Shown here in pieces: positions 1 to 11,608 of a stretch of 64,000 nucleotides of DNA (positions within the stretch are counted from its first letter, which is position 1; the number at the start of each line of letters is the position of its first letter). Origin of the DNA: Trema orientale (Eukaryota; Streptophyta; Magnoliopsida; Rosales; Cannabaceae). Both the position numbers and the translations under genes were made by a program. The stretch is from assembly GCA_002914845.1 (NCBI GenBank), contig JXTC01000567.1:20244-84243 (forward strand), read 5' to 3'. Under the pieces are notes generated by a model that had not been told where the DNA came from, ran no database searches, and was given only the letters and a program-made list of their open reading frames with translations.

Positions 1-325
1 TTCATATTCTCTGTAGAACAAACTCTTGCAATCTCATGTGTTGAGAAAATTGCAAGGGCCTAAAGTGTGAGATTTAAAAATTTGTACGCAACGCCCACAC
101 GTTCGTCCAGTTGTGCTTGAGGCTTGGATTGGAAGATCGTGGTTTAGAAGACAAAAAAAACTAGGATCTGCTGATAGACTACAAGAGATATTGGATCTAT
201 TCTCTTTGTATGTTCCTATTTGCTATGAATTAATACTATGCACTTATATAGTCAATTGTTTTAAGAAAATTTTTTATTGTTCCTGGGCCAATCTTCCGCT
301 GCGAAAATTATTTTTAATTCCAACA
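1..325 (+). repeat. 5' LTR of the copia element (left edge unresolved)
   Basis: The LTR ends with CCAACA at 320-325, directly before a primer-binding site. Its last 147 bp recur at 5597-5743. The beginning (TG) was not located and may lie before the window. The small open frame at 113-349 is only LTR sequence. Confidence 0.75.
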
Positions 326-327
326 AT

Positions 328-339
328 TGGTACCAGAGC
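328..339 (+). other. Primer-binding site (initiator tRNA-Met type)
   Basis: TGGTACCAGAGC lies 2 bp after the LTR end. It resembles the TGGTATCAGAGC motif that plant copia elements use to pair with the 3' end of initiator tRNA-Met and prime minus-strand DNA, with one substitution. Confidence 0.8.
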
Positions 340-2080
340 GGTTATATGAGTATATAGTATTAATTATTTATATGCATGAGTGGGTATTGCATTATTTTTT
401 ATATGTATTTGATGATGAATGGATGAGTTATCATATGATGGATGTATGGTTGATATTTGGTGGTTAATTATATGGTTCCTTAGGTTTTAATTTTTTGCAA
501 TTTATTTTGATTAGATAAAAATATGTAAACCCTAATTTTGGGGGTATAGGCTTTGTTGTATTTTTCTTTCTTTTTTCTTGTAATGTACAAAGAAGATGAT
601 GGAGATGTTTCAACTTGAAGCCGACACGACAATCCCAAAGAACTCAAAAAAAAAATATATTAATGTACAAACTAATATATATTTTATATATATACATAAA
701 TGCACCTGGTCGTGAGACCAGGTGCTTACGAAAATAGTTTTTTATATAATAAATAAATATATATTAATATTTAATATATGATATATATATATATAACTTA
801 ATATATTTTATATATATATGTTACGTTAAAAATAAAATAGGTAAATTGGGCCCAGGCCCAAGCCCAAAATGATTATTTAGATATTATATGGGCTAGGCTA
901 GTTTCATGAAAATATTTACGGAAATATCACTTTTTACAAATTTGATTTGTAAAAATATCAAAAGAAGAAATGAGGTCCAAGAAGACCAGCGGATAGATTT
1001 CGGGCCTGCGTGCCTTTGACTCTTTGTAATTTTATTATTTTATTGGGTTGTAATTTCCTAAGGACCCGACCAAATATCATTTTATTTTATTTTATTGTTA
1101 TATTTTATGTGATATATATAACATGACCATGCATTATAACATATCATTCATTATACCCACTTATAGTCATTTATGAATGTCATGCATACATGTTATATTC
1201 ATGCTAAAATAGTTTAGTTAGAATATGACTAATTTAATTGGATTAAATAATTAAAGAGGAATAAAAAATTGAATAATGTGATTTAGATTTAATAGTTAAA
1301 TTTTGGTAATATCACACTTATTTAATTTAGGCTATCCTTATTAATTAGATTAATTAGATTAGCCAATTTATTCCTATAATAATAAATTTAGATTTTTAGA
1401 AAATCTAGTAATTTATTTAGGACCAATTAGATTGGACTAATAGATTAACCTAGAAAATTATATAAGATATAATAACTAGGTTAAATAAAAACATTAGATG
1501 TTTATTAGTAAAAACACATAAGATTTTCAAATAATGAGTGGGAGAGGGATATATGACAATATATCCCACGGTCTCCAGTATTAATTAAGCACCGTGAGAT
1601 TTAATTGGCGCCTAGAGACGCTTAGATTTCGTCCTCCCTACGGAAGGTGTCCATTTAAATTAATAACAAGGCTTAATTTTCAAGAGATAGGATTTTAGAA
1701 TGTATTTCAAAATTGACCTACCCTACAGCGGTAATTTTGAGTTAAGTTGCTAAAATCTGAAATAATGGGTCACACTCATGAAGATGCAATTAAACTGTTA
1801 ATAGTATCTTGACCATAAAACGGTAGTTAATAAATAAAAGAAAATATGAGATATTTTGATGTTTTATTTATTAATTGAGAATGTCTAAATTCAATTAATA
1901 ATTATGTGACCTATCCTACGACGGCACCTAATTAGAGAAAATTGAATTACCGTGGAATTAGTAAATAAATTTATGTGTTTACTTACTTGCATCATGCATC
2001 ATGTTTACTATTCTAAATTCTTTGTGATATTTATTTTCAAATATGTTGAATGTTATTTTATTTATTTAATTTCAGTAAAT
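340..2080 (+). other. Long untranslated leader of the copia element
   Basis: About 1.7 kb of AT-rich, non-coding sequence separates the primer-binding site from the Gag start. It contains a perfect 10-bp inverted repeat with a GTGA loop at 702-725. A T-rich tract ends in CAG at 2074, seven bases before the Gag ATG, and could be a splice acceptor. No protein-coding signal was seen. Confidence 0.6.
702..725. repeat. Perfect 10-bp hairpin with GNRA-type loop
   Basis: GCACCTGGTC (702-711) and GACCAGGTGC (716-725) are exact reverse complements around GTGA, which as RNA is a GNRA tetraloop. It lies in the retrotransposon leader, where packaging or dimerisation signals are found in related elements. 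Function is inferred only from position and shape. Confidence 0.6.
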
Positions 2081-2774
2081 ATGTCAACCTTGAATCCCAT
2101 TATCGCTTTACTCACAAACGAAAAATTAACTGGAGATAATTTTATCAAGTGGAAAAGTAATATGAACATTGTGCTTGTTAGTGAAGACTACAAGTTTGTG
2201 CTTACGGAGGAATGTCCTCCACAACCCGCCACTAATGCTACTCGTGTTGCACGAGAAAGCTATGAAAAGTGGACTCATGCCAATAATAAAGCTCGTTGCT
2301 ATATGTTAGCAGGCATGACCGATGTACTTAGAGTCAAGCACGAAAAGATGGAGACTGCGTATGAGATAATGGAGTCTCTCCAGGTCATGTTTGGGCAACA
2401 ATCTGATCAATCTCGTCATGACGCCATTAAAAAGGCTATGAATGCGAAGATGAAGAGAGGAACTCCGGTGAGAGATCATGTTTTGAACATGATCAATTAC
2501 TTTGAAGAGGCTGAAGTTCACAGGGCTACGATCGATGACCGCACCCAAGTGAGTATGATTTTGGAATCACTCTCACCTGATTTTCTTCAGTTCAAGAGCA
2601 ACTATGTTATGAACAAGNAAAAATAAGAAGAGGAAGAGCAAGGGTGCCTCTGGATCTAAGCCTAAAAAGAGCAAGAAAGGCAATACAAGCACCAAGAAGA
2701 ACAACTCCAAGGACAAAAAGCCTAAGGAAAAATATTTTCACTGCGGAGTTGAAAGGCATTGGAAGAGAAACTGT
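2081..2774 (+). pseudogene. Copia gag (interrupted)
   Basis: The Gag start is placed at the ATG at 2081, where the conserved N-terminal region begins; the upstream in-frame ATG at 1952 lies in leader sequence. The Gag core runs in one frame to 2617. An ambiguous base at 2618 then changes the frame and joins the core directly to a lysine-rich stretch, so the middle of Gag appears to be missing. The zinc knuckle at 2733-2774 keeps one Cys, the His and the last Cys of CX2CX4HX4C, but its first Cys is Tyr and a conserved Gly is Arg. In active elements Gag forms the virus-like particle and binds RNA; this copy cannot encode an intact one. Confidence 0.85.
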
Positions 2775-2792
2775 AACAAGTATCTCTCCGAA

Positions 2793-5606
2793 TTGAAAGA
2801 AAAGAAGAAAGGTAAATATGATTTACTTGTTTTAGAAGCTTGTTTAGTGGAAGAAGATTTATTTGATATATCTCCCTGGATAGTTGATTCAGGAGCCACT
2901 AATCGTATTTGTTTTTCTTTTCAGATGCTTAGTTCTTTAAGAGAACTTACTGACGGAGATGATGAGAGTAGGCAATGGAGCCAAAGTTTCGACAAAAGCA
3001 GTGGGAGTCGTCCGTCTTCATTTTAGGAATAATTTTTTTTTATTGAACAATGTTTATTTTATTCCCGGTTTTCATAGGAATTTGATTTCTATGTCAAGAT
3101 TATTTGAACAAATGTCTGGTGTTTCTTTTCTTAATAATGAGATTATTATTTTTAGAAATGGTTTAAATATTTGTTCTGCAAAAATGGAGAATTGACTTTA
3201 CATATTAAGGCCGGACGAACAATCACTGCTTAATACCGAAATATTTAAAGTAGAACATCCCAAACCTAAAAAGCAAAAGGTTTCTCATGACGACGATACA
3301 TATCTTTGGCACCTTTGGTTAGGACATATCAATCTAGATAGGATAAACAGACTTGTAAAAGATGGTCCTTTAAGAGAGCTAAAAGTTGGCACTCTACCAG
3401 TTTGTGAATCTTGTTTAGAAAGGAAAATGACTAAGAGACCTTTCTCAGGAAAGGGCGAAAGGGCCAAAGAACCACTTGAGCTTGTGCATAGCGATGTATG
3501 TGGTCCATTGAATCTACAAGCAAGAAGTGGTTACGAATATTTTGTCATATTTATTGACGATTATTCACGATATAGATATGTGTACCTAATGCAAAGAAAA
3601 TCTGAAACCTTTGAAAAGTTCAAAGAATTCACAGCAGAAGCTGAAAAGCAATTAGGTAAGTCATTAAAAACTCTTCGATCAGATTGAGGAGGTGAATACC
3701 TTGATAATGAATTCAAGGATCACTTGCTGGAGAATGGCATCCTATCCCAACTTACAGTACCTGGAACACCACAACAAAATAGTGTTGCAGAAAGGAGAAA
3801 CCGAACGTTGATTGATATGGTTAGATCAATGATGAGCTACACTTCCCTACCACTCTCATTCTGGGGTTATGCACTTCAAACCGCTGTTTACATTTTGAAT
3901 ATAGTACCTTCCAAGTCTATCCAAAAGACACCTTTAGAGTTATGGAATGGGCGCAAACCTAGTTTACGTCACATCTACATATGGGGGTGCCCAGCACATG
4001 TACTGAAAGGAAAGACTGGAAAGCTAGAACCACATACAGAGGTTTGTTTATTTGTAGGTTATCCAAAAGGCACAAGAGGAGGTTTATTTTATAGTCCTCA
4101 AGAGAAAAAGGTATTTGCATCGACAAATGCCGTTTTTCTTGAAAATGACTATATGACAGATTTCAAACCTCGAAGTAAAATTGTACTAGAGGAATTACTT
4201 TTTGATCAGATCAGACTATAACCAACAACAGTTGTTGAACGATAAAATTATGAGACCACTCTTCCAGATCAGAAGACTTTGGCAACTCGACGTAGTGAGA
4301 GGGTTATTAGACCACCTGCTCGCTACAGAGAAGTTGGAGAAGCACATGTTGCTGTTTCCGATAGTAGCCAAGATGACCCATTGACATACAAGCATGCAAT
4401 GGAAGATTCTGATAAGGAAAAATGGCAAGAGGCTATGAACCAAGAAATGGAATCTATGTATTCCAATTCTGTCTGGGAACTTGTAGATCCACCTGAAGAT
4501 GTCAGGCCCATTGGATGTAAATAGATCTTTAAAAGAAAAAGAGGTGTAGATAGAAAAGTTGAAACGTTCAATGCAAGATTAGTGGCAAAGAGTTATACCC
4601 AAAAAGTGGGAGTTGACTATGAGGAAACTTTCTCACCAGTAGCCATGCTTAAATCCATACGTATCCTCTTATCCATTGCTGCATGTTTAGACTATGAAAT
4701 ATGGCAAATGGATGTTAAGACAGTTTTTTTGAATGGCTATCTTGAAGAAAGCATATATATGGTGCAACCAGAAGGTTTTGTAGCTAAAGGCCAAGAACCA
4801 AAAGTCTGCAAGCTACTTAGGTCCATTTATGGACTTAAGCAAGCTTCAAGATCATGGAATCTAAGATTTGATGAAACGATCAAGTCTTATGGTTTCGATC
4901 AAAATGTTAATGAACCTTGTATATACAAGTACATCAAAGACAAGAAAATAGTCTTCCTAATTCTTTATGTAGATGATATTTTGCTCATCGGGAATGATGT
5001 AGAAATATTATCTAATGTAAAGAAGTGGCTAGCCGAGCAATTCTAAATGAAAGATTTGGGAGAAGCAAGTTATGTGCTTGGGATCCAGATTATTCGAGAT
5101 CGCAAGAACAGACTTTTGGCACTGTCTCAAGCATCTTATATTGATAAGGTGCTCATTCGTTTTCCGATGCAAAACTCCAAAAAAGGACAGTTACCTTCTC
5201 GACATGGAGTTATCCTTTTTAAAGAGTAATGTCCCAAGACACCTCAAGAGGAAGAGGATATGAGACGGGTTCCTTATGCATCTGTAGTTGGCAGCCTTAT
5301 GTACGCCATGTTGTGTACTAGGCCTGACATATGCTATGCAGTAAGGATAGTCAGTCATTTTCAATCAAATCCAGGATTAGATCATTGGATAATGGTAAAA
5401 CATATTCTCAAGTATCTTAAGAGAACGAGAAATTATATATTGGTTTATTCAAGTCAGGACTTGATTCCTACTAGTTACACTGATTCTGATTTTCAATCAG
5501 ACAAAGATACTCGAAAGTCGACGTCTGGGTCAGTGTTCACTCTTGGTGGTGGAGCCGTTCTCTGGAGAAGTGTTAAACAATCCAGCACTGCAGATTCTAC
5601 AAGAGG
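2793..5606 (+). pseudogene. Copia pol: protease, integrase, RT, RNase H (decayed)
   Basis: The protease motif DSGAT is at 2886-2900. After a frameshift near 2955, one reading frame continues to about 5640. It carries the integrase zinc-binding region (around 3310-3420), the catalytic core with HSDV near 3487 and AERRNRT near 3790, reverse transcriptase with YVDD at 4966-4977, and the start of RNase H near 5480-5600. Seven in-frame stops (3193, 3685, 4219, 4243, 4522, 5044, 5227) interrupt this frame, with no indel over about 2.6 kb. RNase H is cut off at about 5597 where the LTR fragment begins, so its last catalytic part, the polypurine tract and the start of the 3' LTR are gone. Confidence 0.9.
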
Positions 5607-5743
5607 TATTAGATCTATTCTCTTTGTATGTTCCTATTTGCTATGAATTAATACTATGTACTCATATAGTCAATTGTTTTAAGAAAATTTTTGACTGTTC
5701 CTGGGCCAATCTTCCACTACGAAAATCGTTTTTAATTCCAACA
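5597..5743 (+). repeat. Truncated 3' LTR fragment
   Basis: This matches the last 147 bp of the 5' LTR (179-325) without gaps and ends in the same CCAACA. It follows the RNase H coding region directly, with no polypurine tract. This indicates an internal deletion or recombination at the CTACAAGAG stretch shared by both LTR copies. Confidence 0.85.
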
Positions 5744-5763
5744 GGGAGAGCCAAAGCTATGCT

Positions 5764-5951
5764 GGGTGCTGGCTGAGAGCATTGATGAGGTGCTGAGCTA
5801 GGCAATGTTGAACGTCGACACAGTGCTGGCTGAGGGGAGAGCAAAGCTTCAACGTATTGGGTGCTGGCCGAGAGCGTCGATGAGGTGTTAAGCTGGGTGG
5901 CATTGAGCGTCGATGAAGTGCTAGCCGAAGGGATAGCGAAGCTTCAACGCG
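5764..5951. repeat. Two-copy 95-bp tandem repeat
   Basis: Units 5764-5858 and 5859-5951 both start with GGGTGCTGG and end with AAGCTTCAACG or GAAGCTTCAACGCG. A partial third unit starts at 5952. The sequence is more GC-rich than its surroundings. The 82-residue open frame across it at 5861-6109 has no recognisable domain. From here to 6261 nothing else was recognised. Confidence 0.6.
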
Positions 5952-6261
5952 GTGCTGCCCGAGGGGAGAGAGACGATGAGAGATTGAAGGATAGACGACA
6001 AGATCGAAGAGAGAGACCAGAGTTGGGTGCTAACTGGCGAGTGATGACTGCTGAGAATGAAAAGAGAGTGACTGAGAGTGAATGGATGTTGGCCTGCGGT
6101 GTTGAGTGAGAAAAAGAGAGAGACAAGTAACGAGTGTGAACTAACTAAGAGTATTTAGAGATAACCCAAGAGAAAATGAGCTACGTATTTAGTTGGGTTT
6201 AGGTTTTTAACGGGCTATTATTACAACTAAACAACTATATAAAACTTATAATAAAAAGGGG

Positions 6262-6584
6262 CTTATAGAAATATGACCAAATTTTGGGTCCAATTTCAGT
6301 AAATGTTCCCTTGTCAAATGTTATAGCAAAATGTCCGGTATATATATACATATATACTAAGTGTAAAATTTTATATACCAAGTATAAAAAATTATATACC
6401 TAGTGCATTTCAGTACAGTAACTAAAATTGATAGATATGTGTATCTACCAAGTGTAAAAATATATATATTTGGACATTTAGCTATAAAATTTTAAAAATA
6501 GACATCTACATTTAGCTATAAAATTTTAAAAATGGACATTTACTTAATCAAATTTAAAATTTTGGTCATCCGCCTAAATTTCTC
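6262..6584. mobile_element. MITE-like element, family 1, copy A
   Basis: The ends are imperfect inverted repeats of roughly 85-95 bp: the left AGAAATATGACCAAATTTT pairs with the reverse complement of the right end. Related copies lie at 54572-54860 and 55032-55319. This copy alone has a 34-bp direct duplication (6474-6507 and 6508-6541). There is no coding capacity. No clear target duplication was seen. Confidence 0.65.
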
Positions 6585-7003
6585 TTAATATGTACATATA
6601 ACAAACATTCAGCCGGTCCAGTTTGAAACCGCCTAGATTCGGTGAAAATCGAACACTACACCACACCAGTCAGTTTGATGATTTCCCAAACCATCACTGG
6701 TCATAGATGAAGAAAAACTAGCGATTTCGGTGCAATTTGGATTGGTGCAGGCGATTTTCGTGGTGCTTCGATTTTTTTTGAACATCCGTACTTTAATCTG
6801 AATAGCTCTATTGTGCAACAATTTGGTATGTGGAAATTGCACTTGTGTGAAGTGTGATCATCTATTCATCAGTAGGAGGAGTTTAAAAGCTGCACACCGT
6901 AGTGTAATTTAAAAAGAAAAATGAAATGAAAAAAAACTGGTTTTCTTCTTGGTCCTCAATTTTAGTCACTGTAGACGATGTCACTTTTGCCACTAAAGGC
7001 AGA

Positions 7004-7044
7004 ACACGTGTTTATCTCAGAAATAAAAAGAAGACAACCACGTG
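7004..7044. promoter_or_regulatory. Pair of G-box (CACGTG) sites
   Basis: CACGTG occurs at 7005-7010 (within the palindrome ACACGTGT) and again at 7039-7044, 34 bp apart and about 220-255 bp before the phosphatase start codon. Such pairs are typical binding sites for bZIP/ABF or bHLH factors, so abscisic-acid or stress control is possible; this is an inference from motif and position. Confidence 0.5.
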
Positions 7045-7160
7045 TCCTCAAAATCTTCAAGCCATTCGTATAAAGAAAAAATAAAAAGAAAAAGAAAAAA
7101 GAAGAGTATTCCTAAGTCCTGACTTGTGATTCGTTTCACTGATGTGTCCGTACACTAAAC

Positions 7161-7170
7161 TATAAATAAA
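7161..7170 (+). promoter_or_regulatory. TATA box of the phosphatase gene
   Basis: TATAAATAAA lies 91 bp before the ATG at 7261. A GA-rich 5' untranslated stretch (7239-7258) follows, as is common in plant genes. Confidence 0.6.
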
Positions 7171-7260
7171 GCGGCTATTCCCTCCCTCCGTATAACATTT
7201 TTATTCTTTTTTTTTTTTAATTCTTTTGGTTACTTCCAGAGAGAGAGAGGGAGAGAGCAA

Positions 7261-10200
7261 ATGGAGAAGAAGAAGGCTCTGGCTTTTTCTTTACTGATCT
7301 TCTTATGGGTATTGGTTGATTCTAATGGCGAAGAAGATTTTGATGTCCGTGAACACCTATCTACTGTAACCAGGTCCTCTCTTCAGTCTCTTTCTCTACC
7401 AATCCAAATCTTATATTGTAAATTCGAATTTGATTCTTCAATTAGGGTTTCTTGAATTTGATTTGAATCTAATTACCGTATAATATTCGATTATATTCAA
7501 TGAATTATATAATAGTTTTCTGAAGCAGATCATTTTTTTTTTCAATTTTCTGTGCGGAAGCTGAGAAAAAAATGGAAACTGAAGCAACCACATGAATTTA
7601 CTATTCTCTCATTGATTTTGGGGAAAAAAAAATAATATGGGTTGTGTTGATTTAGGTAATTATTCTGTTTTCTTAGCTATCTATTTTCCTGGCAGATATG
7701 GTGTCGTCAAAGATGTTGCTGGTAACTCCTTTGTACCTTCGAGTGTTGCGGAGGAATGCACTCCGATCCACTTAAACCTTGTGGTATTATCTCTTTTCGA
7801 GATTTCGATTATCGGTTGGGGAAATGTTGTTATGGTCAATGCCAATAGTAGGAGTGTGTTTCTACATACGTGTTGTATGAGAAGAACTTAATTTTTAAGA
7901 CCCATTTGCTCATTTTATTTGTCTGATATGTTGTGAAGAGGGAATTTTTTTGTTCTTTTGATGCCCACTGTATGCTATGAGTGTGCGTGTTAGAGAAATA
8001 CACAACTGGGTAATATTCATACTACTTTTCAATCTCAGGCAAGGCATGGAACTCGTGCTCCCACCAAAAAGAGAATGAAGGACTTGGAGAGGCTGGCAAC
8101 TCATCTCGAAGTACTTTTGAGAGAAGCCGAAGAGCAAAATTTGTCTTTACAGGAAGTTCCTGCCTGGTTGCGGGGTTGGCAATCTCCTTGGAAAGGGAAA
8201 GTGAAGGGTGGAGAGTTAATCAGTGAAGGAGAGGTTGAACTGTATGATCTTGCAGTCAGGACCAGAGAAAAATTTCCAGATTTGTTTAACGAGAGTTACC
8301 ACCCAGATATTTATACAATAAAGGCATCTCAAGTGAGCATCTTTTAGTTTTTTTTCCTTCTGATATTGCTATCTCAAAGCATTACCTGGTTCCTCTCTGT
8401 AACTACTTTTATGTAAACGTCTTTCATATGTGGAGGGAAATATTCAATGCTAAAACAAGTCACTAGCAATTGTTATTGTTCTCTTTTGCATCTCAACTTG
8501 TTAAGAGCTTATTAGAGGACTTTGCCTGTGACTGTGCAGTGCTTATTTATTTATTTATTTATTTTTTTCGGTCCCCTAATTCAAATTGGTGTAACCTATC
8601 AACTTATGCACTTGTCTATACTTTAATGAGATTAGATTCCTCGGGCATCAGCTAGCGCTGTGGCATATGGCTTGGGGTTATTTAGTGGGACAGGAAGTCT
8701 TGGACCGGGGCGTCATCGAGCTTTTTCTGTGGTTAGTGAAAGCCGTGCAAGTGATATATTGCTGCGTTTTCATGACTGTTGTCAGAACTACAAGGTAATT
8801 CTGTAGTCTTCATCATCTGTTTTTCCATGTTTCCCAAAATAGACAGACAACATTCACTCCCTCTCTTCAGTTGGTTGCCCAAACTCTTCACTCAAGAAGT
8901 TTGGAAATAATGTATAACAGCTGCACTTTAAAGCCAGCTTGCTCGGTGGGTAGAGGGATATTGGTTGCTTATCTTACAAATTCCCTGGAACAGTTTTCTA
9001 TTGTTTCTATTCATATTTAGTTGTACACAATGGAACGCAAAGAAATCCCATTCCTATGTTTATTCTGTTTCAGGATTAGGTTTAAAGTGAAATATAAGTG
9101 AACTTTATCTTACGTACTCCATATGCTTTGTGGGCCTTAACCACAAAGGATTTTTTACAGATATTCATTTCTCCTTAATCATTTTGAGTTGGAAGGGTGT
9201 TTCATAAAGTTTTTGAAAAGATGTCTCTTGGTTTTTGCTTTTTGCTGGTTGGAAGATATCTTATTCTTCTTCTCTTCTTGCATATTCTCTAGATACTTTA
9301 ATCAATATGTTTCTGTTATATATACGTATCTGTATTTAGGAACTCTATCAATTAGATCGGACTGGAACCTTATGATGGTTTCTGGTTGGTATTGAGAATG
9401 AGTTCCATTTAACAGGGACAAAAAAAAAAGAAAAAAAAAAGAAAGAAAAAGAAATAAGAAGGAAATGTAGTGAGAAAAAGAAATAAGAAGGAAATGTGGC
9501 GAGGTTGCGAAGCCTTAAGCTTGTTATGACTAGTAAATGGACTTTTGGATAGGTGAGCTGTAAACACTGGTTTGTTTCTTGATTATTGAAGAATTATGGA
9601 TGCAGGACTTTAGAAAAAGTCAGGAGCCTTTTGTTGATAAACTCAGGGAACCTATTCTTGATGAGATTACTTCTGCCTTGATCGGACGTTACAAGTTGAA
9701 TTTTACGAAGCAGGATACGTCTACTCTCTGGTTCCTGTGCAAACAGGTATTTTACTTTCTTCTCTGTCTCTCTCTCCCCCCCTTTTTTATTCCCGGCAGA
9801 TGTATTTTATCTTTTGATTATTTCAGAGTTCATGTCTTTCTCTTTGATTAAGACTCAATTGCTTTTGCTTCAAAATTTGCTATTAATTTTCTCGTAATCG
9901 ACCAAATTGGTGATCTAATTTGCAGGAAGCATCCTTACTGGATATAACTGATCAAGCTTGTGGTCTTTTCAGCCCTTCTGAGGTAGATATGTGTATAATC
10001 AATTATTATCTGTTCTGATGCTAATTACTCATACATATCTTTTATTTTGAATTATTTCTGTTTTTGTGTATACTTTCTCCTGATATTTACAAAAGGATGT
10101 CTTGACATTAAGTTTTGTAGTTTGAAAAACTTGAATTTTTCAATTTGCGATGTCTCTTATTACTACATGAGTACTCCCTCCCCTCCCATCTTCCCCCCTC

Positions 10201-11608
10201 CTCTCTCTCTATTTCATCTGATTGTTTTTTGCAATATAATTAAAGTGTTGTTGATAAATTATTTGTCTGCTTATTGCATACAAAAACTTATATGCGTTAT
10301 GCGTATAGGTTGCCATGCTGGAGTGGACAGATGACTTGGAGGTGTTTATATTGAAAGGCTATGGTAAATCAATAAATTATCGAATGGGAGTGCCACTACT
10401 TGAAGATGTTTTGCAATCCATGGAGCAGGCTATTCAAGCTAAAGAAGGTATAGTAGATTGTTATGGGAAATAAGGACCTGCTGGAGGATCACTGCATGAT
10501 ATATCAATTCTTTGGTCAAATGATTTTTCCGTTTCTAGGTTACTTATTTTGTTGCTTTTATCTTTCATGCATTTTATTTAGTGACATAGACAATGTTGGC
10601 ATTACCTAGTGTAGTTTCTCTGTTAAAGCATGAAGTAAAATAAAATGCAGAATAGGAAAAAAGGATAGTGCTCTAGTAAATGGGATCTTCAACTTCAACC
10701 TTCAAAAAAGCTGTTGTGAAAAGGTTATAATTAATTGCATGTGAATTCTAAAATTTCTACTTCTGTCATCGTAGAAAATCATGCTCCTGGAAGTTATGAA
10801 AAGGCAAGACTAAGGTTTGCACATGCAGAAACTGTGATTCCATTTTCATGTCTTCTCGGGCTTTTTCTTGAAGAATCTGGTAAGTGATTCCTTCATTATA
10901 CTCTGAACTTTCTTGTGGGATCTCAGTGCATGTAATGAAAAAGAATGTGAGCATCACTTTATGCTAGTTGAAATAGCTTTTGCTTTATGCTTTATTATGA
11001 TTATTCTCTGTTTCCAATTGTTTCAGAATTTCAACAAATACAGAGGGAACAACCTTTGCAACTCCCTCCAAAGCCACCACAAAAGAGGAATTGGAGGGGC
11101 AGTGTTGTAGCCCCTTTTGCTGGAAATAACATGCTGGTTTTATACAGCTGTCCAGCTTTTACTTTCAGCAAGTATTTTGTGCAAGTATTGCACAATGAAC
11201 ATCCCATTCCATTGGCAGTAAGTCGTCCTCCTCCCTCCTCTCTTTTCAGCAAGTATTTCGGGACTATACTGAATCAAAGATGTTGACCTTCTGTTTGGTT
11301 GAACAGGGTTGTCAAGGTTCTGATATCTGTTCATTTGAAATGTTCAAGGTACTATTGTCTTCCTATTCAATCACTCTTGGATATGATCTTTGAACTCATT
11401 CTTATTGTAGAAACTTTAATTTTATTTTCAGGAAAGGATTGTTGCTCCTCATTTGAAGCATGGTTATAATGAGCTCTGCGCTGTGAAGCTGGACAAAGAG
11501 GAATCTAATTCTGCAACGAGTAAGTTCTCTAAACTAGTACGTTGGTTTTTGTCGATCTTCTCAGTGGAGAGGGATGACAGGAGGTGGTCCCACAAAGATG
11601 AGTTTTAG
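7261..11608 (+). CDS. Multiple inositol polyphosphate phosphatase (histidine acid phosphatase)
   Basis: Exons: 7261-7373, 7696-7783, 8039-8332, 8636-8794, 9606-9746, 9926-9982, 10309-10447, 10775-10879, 11027-11217, 11307-11348, 11432-11608; all introns are GT-AG and the total is 501 codons plus stop. Branch-2 histidine phosphatases of this kind remove phosphates from inositol polyphosphates, including phytate. The catalytic RHGTRAP is at about residues 69-75 and the proton-donor motif HAE at about 347-349. Residues 1 to about 24 form a hydrophobic signal peptide. The protein ends in HKDEF, close to the ER-retrieval signal KDEL, so it is probably an ER lumen enzyme. A strong donor-like GTAAGT in the last exon could give a different C terminus. 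Two G-boxes and a TATA box lie upstream. The gene converges on the PNGase A gene. Confidence 0.88.

Larger units (their letters stand above)
1..5743 (+). mobile_element. Degenerate Ty1/copia LTR retrotransposon
   Basis: A 5' LTR, a primer-binding site, a long leader, and Gag, protease, integrase, reverse transcriptase and RNase H follow in the copia order (integrase before reverse transcriptase). The element is dead. An N and missing sequence interrupt gag, the protease frame shifts near 2955, seven stop codons interrupt pol, and the 3' end is truncated: RNase H runs straight into the last 147 bp of an LTR. Positions 179-325 and 5597-5743 align over 147 bp without gaps, with about ten substitutions, nearly all transitions. 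The window starts inside or next to the 5' LTR, so its left border and any target-site duplication cannot be seen. Confidence 0.93.

Noticed and set aside
5861..6109. 82-residue charged open frame after the copia element
   Set aside because: It reads through a tandem repeat and has no known domain or start context.
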